Assembly (NCBI RefSeq): GCF_000350225.1
Contig: NW_005178991.1
Coordinates: 175,799 to 239,798, forward strand
Length of the DNA: 64,000 bases
Origin: Chondrus crispus
Taxonomy: Eukaryota; Rhodophyta; Florideophyceae; Gigartinales; Gigartinaceae
Direction of reading: 5' to 3'
Each line of letters opens with the position of its first letter. The first letter of the stretch is position 1. The notes under the pieces are model-generated. The model saw only the letters and a program-made list of their open reading frames with translations. It was not told the DNA's origin and ran no database searches. Of the stretch, positions 42,883 to 51,169 are shown piece by piece. The position numbers and the translations under genes are program-made.

Positions 42883-42941
42883 GTCGTGGCGTACTGCACA
42901 CACCGTGTACTCAGTACACGGTGTGTGCAGTGTGCCACGAC
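42883..42941. repeat. 28-bp hairpin downstream of receptor gene
   Basis: 42883-42910 and 42914-42941 are inverted copies (26 of 28 paired) around a 3-nt loop, 90 nt after the stop codon. It may fold in the 3' UTR or be a foldback element. Confidence 0.75.
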
Positions 42942-42969
42942 CGTCCGTGTACTACACGATGTGTGCAGT

Positions 42970-43045
42970 AACAGTTGAAGATAAAATGTGGCAAGTGACC
43001 GATTTTTTCTAGGCATGTCTGGTGAAAAGGCGGTATCCTACCCAG
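42970..43045. repeat. ~75-bp dispersed repeat, copy 1
   Basis: Nearly identical to 50886-50955 (GATAAAATGTGGCAAGTGACC, then TCTAGGCATGTCTGGTGAAAA). Copy 2 is cut by Copia-C right after CCTAC, so this copy shows the uninterrupted continuation. Confidence 0.85.
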
Positions 43046-43315
43046 TCCTTCACCGATTTTGACTTTTTAAAGCTCAATAAACACATAAAGCGCGCATATT
43101 CAGTACCAAAGGTACTGTTGGTACTGTAGCTTTACAACTGTAACGAAATCACATCATGTGTTCATTCAAGGGAATGAAGTCCCTTAAATGAACAGCTTTT
43201 ACAGGTCTGAATCGCATGGAAACTAATTTGGCAACCTCAAATAATGGCCGTGGCCCGAAAAAAACTCTTTATTCTAACAGTCAAAAAATGTCCGTTAACT
43301 ATTTTCGCAAATATA

Positions 43316-43593
43316 AACTATTTTGGCAACGCACTTTTCTGGAATGGCGATGATGGGCGGCTATCGATCGATATGGAAAAGCATATTACATTGTAATGGC
43401 ACGGCACAGCCTGGATTTTTGGCGGACAAGCAAAAGTAATGGGCTTTCGAATGGCGGTAAAAACAGAAAAGGCGCGCAGGTTGTAATCAGTCACAGAGCT
43501 ACCAAGGTTAGCAAGTGGCGGGCGCGCATCTGGGTGACTCGGTTTCGGAAAAAGTGCCGCAAAAAGGGGAAGCAGTGCGTTGCCAAAATAGTT
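43316..43593. mobile_element. 278-bp inverted-repeat element
   Basis: Perfect 20-bp inverted termini at 43316-43335 and 43574-43593 (AACTATTTTGGCAACGCACT). No coding capacity beyond a small frame starting at 43396, and no target duplication recognised. Confidence 0.6.
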
Positions 43594-45441
43594 GAATTAC
43601 TATTCCGCAACGATGATCCCCTTCCAGCACAGCTGTGCCTCCCGCCGAGTAGTCGATCAAGTGCGAGCGTCGCTTGCTTCCGCCATATTCCGACGACACT
43701 GATGTTGTGCCTGAAGAAATGAGCTTGCTTCCCTCGCCCGCAATGACCACGTGTTGCAAGCCTCAACGTGGAGTGAGAGTCGCTGCGGGTGGGGAGCATG
43801 CCCCCATTACCGTGCCCCGTTACCGTGCCCCGTTACCGTGCCCCGTTACCGTGCGTTTCGCCGCCGAGTAAAGTGACGGCCTGCCTAGAAGGCATCGCCC
43901 CCATCAAGCCTCTCGGCCACCAGACAAGAAGACGGCGCGTCGGGTGCGCGTCCGCCCGGCGGGGGCGCGCGATCAAAACGGGCGCGCGGCCACCTGTTGC
44001 GCCCCGCGGCCTCCCCGCGCGACTGCTGCAGATTCAAGCCGCATTTTAGCTTACCCGGGCCGCCGTCCGCCGTCCGCCGTCCGCCGCGCGTAACTGCGCC
44101 CTCTCTCCACGTGCTTATTTCGCCGCGCCCCACGCGGGGCGCGGCCGGTCGCATTCGCTGAGGTGCGGGCGGATGGCCCGTGCCGCCGGGGTAGCGCAAA
44201 TCGCGCCGCCGTGCGTCTTCTAAGCCGCACGTAGCATGGCTGCAGCTCCGCCAGCAAACGCTTCCCGTTCAAACCACGAGCGACTCGCAGCGCAAGCACC
44301 ATGCCGCCCTGCTTCCCGCTCGTGCGCAGCAATGCGGGCATCCCTTTCAAAGCGCGTGCGTCCGAATAAGCGTCGCCGCCGCCGTTGCGCGCGCCCTCAC
44401 CCCGACGCGCTGTGCTTCCCTCCCCCTTCCCCCGCTCTCCCTTGCGCGCGCGCGCGCCCGTCGCCGCCGCACGTATGGACAGCGCTCGAGACCCCGCCGC
44501 GTTCTAGGCGCGTGGCGGACGCTTCCCCGCCGCGACCCGGCTTGCAGCAGCAGCGGGATGGGGAGCTGGGGCGCACTGTTCTCGCCGCTGGCAGAGTGTG
44601 GCGGCGGCGGGGCGCCGTCTAGACAAACTCATAGAACATCTTTCGTCGTCTCTACTCTCGCTCCTACTTATCCGTCTCGCTTATCCGTCTCGCTGCTGGC
44701 TGTGATCAGACAGCTTATCGCGGTCGGTCTGTCACTGGGGGCCGCTTGTGTTACCTGTGCCGGCCAGGACACTTTCCCTTTTGCCCAGTGCTTTTCTCTC
44801 ACAGTAACCGATGCCCCTTGTGTGGTTCCACCCAGATAAGACAGCACACTAGACAGTGCACTGCCATTAGGGCAAAGATCCCGCACACTCCAATAAAGCC
44901 GCCGTCGCCCCCCGACCCACAGAGGTCGAGGGGGCATCGGACTCTTTCTGGCACCACACCTTGCAAGGACGGTGTTCGTAATTGGACTGAGTGACGACGC
45001 TGACGCTCCGTAAAGGGAGAGGCCCAAATGTTTAGTAAAGTTGAAATTTATGGTAAAATTGAGGGAAAAAGTTGGCCTCGTTTGCCACTTGTCTTCTCAC
45101 ACGTGTGGACCTGTGCACGTGGAAACCTGTGCACGTGGAAACCTGTGCACGTGTACCCATCGCCTCTTCAAAGTGAGATTGGCCCCCGCTTTGACCCGGT
45201 CTGCAACGCTTCTCAACACACCGTTCATTCACGAATACCTTTATAACTTTTGAGCACAAGAGCGCACGATGAATGGAAGCAGGTCGCTAGTTCATACATA
45301 CACATACATACACACATACATGGATTGCAACGTCCGTGAGGCGAGCTTCCCACGCATTCATAAAACAATAACAAAGCAAAAAACCCTCAACGCACTACTA
45401 CTGTCACGGGCGGCAAGCGGCCATCGCACTTCGATACTTAC

Positions 45442-48400
45442 TTACACCACTAGCTTCATGATAGCAACCAGATTGCCCGCCCCTGCAACTGCGACCCCGT
45501 GATCGTGGTCTATCCGCAAGTCTCGTGGATCGTCTAACTGGGCCAAGACGGCCTCGGACCCATCCTCTCGCCTTTGCACAATTCTTCCGTCCCTTGAAAA
45601 TATTTGTGATGTTCGTCCTGCGCGGGAAGCAGTACCCAAGCCTGCCGTCTTCAGGAACCGACGCTTGATTTTTCCCCAATCCTCTCTCCTCCCGGTATGA
45701 AGTGTGATCCCTCTCTCCACGTCCCACACCCGCACGCTCCCGTCACCCGATCCAGATACCACACATCTTCCGTCCCCACTCATCGCAACGCTACGCACCC
45801 AATCCGTGTGTCCAACTAACGCCTCCCCGACTTGTGCTCTTGTCTCTACGTCCCACACCCGCACGCTCTTGTCAAGCGATCCAGATACCACACGTCTTCC
45901 GTCCCCACTCATCGCAACGCTAAGCACCGGACCCCTGTGTCCAACTAACGCCTCCCCGACTTGTGCTCCCGTCTCCACGTCCCACACCCGCACGCTCCCG
46001 TCCCGGGATCCAGATACCACACGTCTTCCGTCCCCACTCATCGCAACGCTACGCACCCCACCCGCGTGTCCAACTAACGCCTCCCCGACTTGTGCTCCCT
46101 TCTCCACGTCCCACACCCGCACGCTCTTGTCAACCGATCCAGATACCACACGTCTTCCGTCCCCACTCATCGCAACGCTAACCACCCAATCCGTGTGTCC
46201 AACTAACGCCTCCACGACTTGTGCTCCCGTCTCCACGTCCCACACCCGCACGCTCCTGTCCCAAGATCCAGATACCACACGTCTTCCATCCCCACTCATC
46301 GCAACGCTCCACACCCAACCCGTGTGTCCAACTAACACCACCCCGACTTGTGCTCCCTTCTCCACGTCCCACACCCGCACGCTCCTGTCCCGGGATCCAG
46401 ATACCACATGTCTTCCGTCCCCACTCATCGCAACGCTAAGCACCCAATCCGTGTGTCCAACTAACACCTCCCCGACTTGTGCTCCCTTCTCCACGTCCCA
46501 CACCCGCACGCTCGTGTCATCCGATCCAGATACCACACGGCTTCCGTCCCCACTCATCGCAACGCTAAGCACCCCACCCGTGTGTCCAACTAACGCCTCC
46601 CTGACTTGTGCTCCCCTCTCCACGTCCCACACCCGCACGCTCTTGTCCTCCGATCCAGATACCACACGTCTTCCGTCCCCACTCATCGCAACGCAAACCA
46701 CTTTCGACTTGTGACCGCGGAAAATTCTCAATATTTTCCTCTCCGACGTACTCCACAGCCTTAACGTCCCGTCTTCATATCCCACAACAACATTCTCCTT
46801 CCTCTCACAGAGAGTCGCGCAGGTGGCTCTTGTCACGCTCGGGATTTCTGCAGTCACGCTCGGGTTTTCTGTAGTCACGCTCGGGTTTTCTGCAGTCACG
46901 CTCGGGTTTTCTGCAGTCACTTCGGAGGTTACACTTCCAAAGCACATTCCAAAACATGCCCTGAAACGTCGACACATTTTGAGCCTGCTTGCTTCAACAT
47001 CCCCTAGGCCCTGGCTCTCCGTTTCGAACTCGCGTTCTAATTGACTGCTTGGTTCATTGGCCCCTGGGCCCTGGCTCTCCGTTTCGAACTCGCCTTCTAA
47101 TTCAACCATCTTCGTCTCCTTCTCAGCAGATTGCGTGAAAACCATTACTTTTGCCCCGGACCCCTCCACCTGACATCCATACACTTCACCACTGGAATCC
47201 ATGCCCACTTGAAGTTCAGTACCGGAATGTGGCAGAACAATCTGCTCCACCATCTTTCCATCGGCTCGCGCTACACACTCACTCACAGGCCGCACCCACG
47301 GCCGTGGTGCGTATCTCTCAATTTCCTCCAGCATCTTTCGCACACAACTTGAATCCCGTGCCTTGTGCTTCACTCGCCCATATAGTTGAAAGTAAATCCC
47401 GGCACTGTTTTCACCACAAAACGGTACACTCAGCCGCACAGCCCGCATCATCAAAACCATTCCATCCACTGCATCCTCATCTCCCCGTCCCATTCCCACC
47501 TTCCCGCTTCCTCTTTTCCCCTTCAAGTCTCTACTCAATCCCTTCACAGCTTCCTCGTATTGCCAAACCCCGCCTCTCCGTATCACTGTCTTCACCCATC
47601 GCGCACTCAAAAATAGCCTCTTCAGCTCCTCTACGCACCCACCCTGTTTCAAAACACGATATATATTCTCGAAAACGTACTCCTCCCGTGCGCTCTTCCC
47701 CTCTCCGTCTCGGCCCTCACTCATCGCAAGCAACCCTTCTCCTGCCCTGCACACATCCGCCATCTTCTTATACCACTCTTCTACGCCCTCCTTCTTCTTC
47801 GCTTCTTCCACCGCGAAATCGTGCGTCAGATCATGCACCCGCAACCCACCACAACCCCTCTCATACTGCACTTCTACTAGTCCAACCCTTTCCATCTCCT
47901 TTGCACACCTTTCCGTACACCCCTCCTCCATCTCCCACAAATCTCCAACCAAACTCAAAGGTATCCGGTCTTGCTTCTTCATAACGCACAGACTCCGGTG
48001 CATCTTTCGAAACGAAAATTCATCATCCGTCTCCGCACTCCTTCCCACATACGACTCCAGGATATCCAGTGAAGTATGCAATGTCCCATTCAACGACGAA
48101 TATCCGTCCTGCGGACTCTTCTCACGAATCGTGTTACGACTCTTCATCCTCGAAAGGTACGCTCCCCATGCTTCTGACAATTCTCCCTGCCATCTGTCCC
48201 TCATGTACCTCACGCTCGTTCCTGCCACGTTCAGAGCAAGCGGCAATCCGCCACACATTTTCAGTATTTCACTCACGGCTTCCTTGCATCTCGCATCATC
48301 CACTTCCTCTCCATTCGCCTCACTCGCGTGCGCAAGCATGTCAACTGCTTCTTTCCCTTCCTTCTCTCTCGGCTCGAAAGCAACCCGCTCCCCAATCTGA

Positions 48401-49443
48401 CGCAGCTCCTTGTCTCTCGTGGAGTACAATAGTCTGCTCCTCCTTGCCCCGCTGCCCCCCGCAGTGTCTGCTAGAACAGACAATTTCTGAAGGATGTTCG
48501 CGTCTATATCATTCACCACCCACACATCATCAATGATAAACAAACATACATGACTACAAAACCATGCTTGTACTTTTGCCAACACCCTTCCAAACTCGCT
48601 CTGCTCCCGCATTTCTGCAGCCGTCTGGTTCCCACCGGACGCTTCCACAATCAGACACAGTTCTTCAATCAGCCGTCCCACGTTTCCGTCTTTCCCTAAC
48701 GACATGAAGTACACTCCTCCCGAAAACTCCGCCTTAATCTCGACATCGTGCGCGATCGCTCGTAGGGCACATGTCTTCCCGACTCCGCCCTGTCCTACTG
48801 CTGTCGCGCCCACTTGCTCGTTCTTATCTTTCCGTAGCACAGCCGCTTTCAGACGCGACTCACACGTGTCCGGTAATCCATCGCTCCCCTGAGAATCAAG
48901 CTTCACACATATCGACGCAGGATTAAGTTCGGCTCTTATCGACGCCCTGAACATATTACCCGTGCCTCGTCTGATCGACTCGACGTCCGCGCGAGTCGCG
49001 CGAGTATCGATGCCGATCGACTCGACGGCCGCGCGAGTATCGATGCCCGTGCTTGCTTGTACAATACGTTTGTGAAGGCGGTCCGCTTCTTGCATTCGCT
49101 TCTCTAGGACTTCTCTATCTCCCATCGCAGAGGCGAACGCACCGAGTCTCGCTTTTGGGTCGTCCAACTCTTTCTGCAGCTCTTCGAGGGACTTCAATAT
49201 GAAGCTTGAGATGCCCGCAATTTCACGTTGGAGCAAGCCCGTGTGCTGCGACGACGTTCCATGGATCGGCCTGTCTTTCAGCGCCGTGATATCTGCCTGC
49301 AAGATGGTGTAGGCGGTGAGCATTTCGGTAGAGAGCTTTTTGTTTTCCTTGTAGGCTTTGTGTCGTTCGATGAGACTTGCGATGAGGCGGACGACTTGCT
49401 CAGCCGGGCCGGTGAGGCCCAAGATACTGTATGGATCAGCCAT
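45442..49443 (-). CDS. NB-ARC / WD40 NLR-like receptor
   Basis: 1333 residues from ATG 49443, no introns. Residues 1-160 are helical/coiled-coil, with a duplicated GIDTRA..VESI motif (133-158). The NB-ARC core has P-loop GQGGVGKT (217-224), kinase-2 CLFIIDDVW (300-308), RNBS-B-like LLYSTRD, CGGLPLAL (397-404) and an MHD-like LRVHDLTHDF. A helical middle region follows, then a linker with two EFETESQG repeats and four to five SVTAENP repeats. The C-terminus has one diverged and eight nearly identical 43-residue WD40 repeats (VAMSGDGRRVVSGS.D.SVRVWDVE.GAQV.EALVGH) and a short tail. Such proteins are known as innate immune or self/non-self switches in plants and fungi: ATP-driven oligomerisation after the sensor binds a ligand. 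That role here is inferred from architecture. A TIR or LRR domain is absent. Confidence 0.92.
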   Translation of the reverse strand: MADPYSILGLTGPAEQVVRLIASLIERHKAYKENKKLSTEMLTAYTILQADITALKDRPIHGTSSQHTGLLQREIAGISSFILKSLEELQKELDDPKARLGAFASAMGDREVLEKRMQEADRLHKRIVQASTGIDTRAAVESIGIDTRATRADVESIRRGTGNMFRASIRAELNPASICVKLDSQGSDGLPDTCESRLKAAVLRKDKNEQVGATAVGQGGVGKTCALRAIAHDVEIKAEFSGGVYFMSLGKDGNVGRLIEELCLIVEASGGNQTAAEMREQSEFGRVLAKVQAWFCSHVCLFIIDDVWVVNDIDANILQKLSVLADTAGGSGARRSRLLYSTRDKELRQIGERVAFEPREKEGKEAVDMLAHASEANGEEVDDARCKEAVSEILKMCGGLPLALNVAGTSVRYMRDRWQGELSEAWGAYLSRMKSRNTIREKSPQDGYSSLNGTLHTSLDILESYVGRSAETDDEFSFRKMHRSLCVMKKQDRIPLSLVGDLWEMEEGCTERCAKEMERVGLVEVQYERGCGGLRVHDLTHDFAVEEAKKKEGVEEWYKKMADVCRAGEGLLAMSEGRDGEGKSAREEYVFENIYRVLKQGGCVEELKRLFLSARWVKTVIRRGGVWQYEEAVKGLSRDLKGKRGSGKVGMGRGDEDAVDGMVLMMRAVRLSVPFCGENSAGIYFQLYGRVKHKARDSSCVRKMLEEIERYAPRPWVRPVSECVARADGKMVEQIVLPHSGTELQVGMDSSGEVYGCQVEGSGAKVMVFTQSAEKETKMVELEGEFETESQGPGANEPSSQLEREFETESQGLGDVEASRLKMCRRFRACFGMCFGSVTSEVTAENPSVTAENPSVTTENPSVTAEIPSVTRATCATLCERKENVVVGYEDGTLRLWSTSERKILRIFRGHKSKVVCVAMSGDGRRVVSGSEDKSVRVWDVERGAQVREALVGHTGGVLSVAMSGDGSRVVSGSDDTSVRVWDVEKGAQVGEVLVGHTDWVLSVAMSGDGRHVVSGSRDRSVRVWDVEKGAQVGVVLVGHTGWVWSVAMSGDGRRVVSGSWDRSVRVWDVETGAQVVEALVGHTDWVVSVAMSGDGRRVVSGSVDKSVRVWDVEKGAQVGEALVGHAGGVRSVAMSGDGRRVVSGSRDGSVRVWDVETGAQVGEALVGHRGPVLSVAMSGDGRRVVSGSLDKSVRVWDVETRAQVGEALVGHTDWVRSVAMSGDGRCVVSGSGDGSVRVWDVERGITLHTGRREDWGKIKRRFLKTAGLGTASRAGRTSQIFSRDGRIVQRREDGSEAVLAQLDDPRDLRIDHDHGVAVAGAGNLVAIMKLVV
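45695..46717 (-). repeat. Tandem array of eight 129-bp WD40 units
   Basis: Exact 129-bp period. The shared framework is almost invariant in DNA, while codons just after the GH (TGG, TDW, TGW, AGG, RGP), the next framework position (VL, VW, VV, VR), and the two residues flanking D in SGS.D. differ from unit to unit. It belongs to the receptor gene at 45442-49443. Confidence 0.95.
46833..46925 (-). repeat. 24-bp coding tandem repeat
   Basis: Four near-identical 24-bp units encoding SVTAENPS-type repeats in the linker in front of the WD40 propeller. Confidence 0.9.
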
Positions 49444-49811
49444 GGTGTTTGCGAATAGGGGGTGTTGTTCGGATTCGAGTAGGTGGCGGTGGCAAAGCGG
49501 CGCTTATTCTTTTCTATATCTCTCTCTCTCGGAATCTCTTTTTCTCTCTTGTCGTTGTCAGTCGTTACCCAAGGGTAGTCGTTTTTCGTTCTTGGTCTTC
49601 TCGCAGAGAGGGCGGGAAAGGTTTACTTTCACCCTTGGCATTCGAATAAATGCAGGGCATCCAATGGCCCACAGCTATTTTACGGTAGGTGCCCGCTTGA
49701 CAGTGATTTTGAGTGATTTCCTACGCTGAAAAAACAGGGCGGCGGTTGTGCGGATTGTTGCTGCGGTGTTGGCACATCGTGAGTTTAGTAAGGCTGCTCT
49801 CGCGACGCACT

Positions 49812-49916
49812 GACAAGAATTTTACGCCAACAACGAAGGCTGCAACTTGCAGACAAGAATTTTACGCCAACAACGAAGGCTGCAACTTGCAGCCCTCGTT
49901 GCCGGCGTAAAATTCT
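49812..49916. repeat. 40-bp tandem repeat and cruciform
   Basis: 49812-49851 and 49852-49891 are identical 40-bp units. The second unit continues into an inverted copy: 49856-49885 pairs with 49887-49916 (27 of 30) around a single base. Half of the first unit could pair with the same arm. Confidence 0.85.
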
Positions 49917-50885
49917 TCAGTCTGCAAGGGACTCCAGGGAGGCGTATGATACAGTGCTGTACTCCAGGGGCTTGTCCAGTCCATCGGTATTACAGTACAG
50001 TACTGAAACGAAAGCCGTAGGACGATACTGTACGAGTAAAGTTTACAGTACCCTCGCGGAGGGCACGTATCCCGGAGGGCACGTACCCCGCCTGAAGGTC
50101 CCCCCCAAGTCGAGTCATGCGCCGAGTGGGCAGGTGGACTTGTTGGACACCGTCGCGGCGAGAACCGGTCTGCGAGCTTTGATGGACAAGATAGAAAGCT
50201 CGCCCACATGCAAAGTGACGCGCGACTGTCTCAAGCCCTTCAGTGCCGCCAACCCGGCAGAGACGGCGCAGGTCGCCGAGAGACCCTAACACAGGGACGG
50301 CCGAGTACTGATTGCCCGCACGCGATTGGTGGCGGAACGTCCCCGGATTCAGAAGCGTTGGTGCCAAGTTGGCACTGCCAACGCCAGCAAGACGGGCCGG
50401 ACGAGGACAGGGGGGGGTTTCTGTCGCTGGAGGTGATAAGAAGCCTCGCACTGGATCGAGAGACTCAAACTCGCGAGAGGGTGGCAGTGCGGGGGAAGTA
50501 AGGACTGAAGGAAAAACAGGTAGCGAGCTAGATGCTCGATTTACTCTGTTGTGTTTTCCTCTGACCCCCTCCGTTCGTCTAGCGTCAGAACGGTAGGGTC
50601 ATTAAATGTAAGATGCAGTGTAGGGGACGACGACGGATCTAGATTGGAAAATCCAAATCCCGATTGCGCGAACGCACAGGGTTACTGTGCACAACAGTTT
50701 CAGGCAGGCGGCCGGCAGAGGTCCGGCAGTGGAAGCTGTCGGTGCGATCCGCAGGCGTGGATTTGTAAAAAGAATTACAGATATCCTAAATCAGTTGCCT
50801 CATGTTCCTATCAAAACGTTCGGTAATGCCGAAATCTGAATCACAGATTCGGACGTGTCCCTCCCGCTCCAGGCGCCAGGCATAA

Positions 50886-50955
50886 CAGTTCATGATAAAA
50901 TGTGGCAAGTGACCATTTTTTTCTAGGCATGTCTGGTGAAAAGACCGTACCCTAC
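50886..50955. repeat. ~75-bp dispersed repeat, copy 2, interrupted
   Basis: Matches 42970-43045 up to CCTAC, where the Copia-C LTR begins. It marks the Copia-C insertion point. Confidence 0.85.
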
Positions 50956-51169
50956 TGTGGTGCAAGGAACGATGACTCTGTTCTACTGAGGCTAGCGGAC
51001 GAGGCTCTAATAAGAGGCGGCGGCGGAGGCACGGAGCCGCTGTCTATCTGTGTGACACCTGTGGTGCGTGTATGCGTGTCCTAGGTGTGTGTGCTGTACA
51101 TGGGAATCATGACAGAGTGGAGGCACTGCGACCATAGAGCGACAGAAACAGGACATGGGAATCATGACA
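50956..51169 (-). repeat. Copia-C 3' LTR (214 bp)
   Basis: On the minus strand it runs from TGTCATGATTCCC (51169) to GCACCACA (50956). It contains the whole 159-bp 5' LTR plus 55 extra bases at its start, which end by repeating the LTR opening. Confidence 0.88.

Larger units (their letters stand above)
42942..45441. other. Gene-poor interval with small repeats and a GC-rich block
   Basis: It contains a ~75-bp repeat (42970-43045), an inverted-repeat element (43316-43593), short tandem repeats (four TTACCGTGCCCCG-type units at 43807-43855; CGTCCGC units at 44065-44088; an 18-bp unit three times at 45108-45150; a CATA microsatellite at 45293-45320), and a GC-rich block at about 43880-44640. 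A 129-codon Arg/Pro/Ala-rich frame with ATG at 44236-44622 lies in that block, but its composition simply follows the GC content. No convincing gene. Confidence 0.5.
49444..50955. other. Upstream region of the receptor and gene-free DNA
   Basis: It holds the candidate promoter of the NB-ARC gene (no clear TATA seen), the cruciform repeat at 49812-49916, an unrecognised 112-codon plus-strand frame (49954-50289), and a second copy of the 75-bp repeat at the Copia-C border. No gene is supported. Confidence 0.45.

Noticed and set aside
45704-46714. 336-codon open frame on the plus strand
   Set aside because: It is the reverse-strand shadow of the WD40 tandem array and simply repeats with the 129-bp period.
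45695-46717. Regularly spaced repeats resembling a CRISPR array
   Set aside because: The 129-bp period is a coding WD40 repeat in an open frame; there are no short unique spacers of constant length and the genome is eukaryotic.
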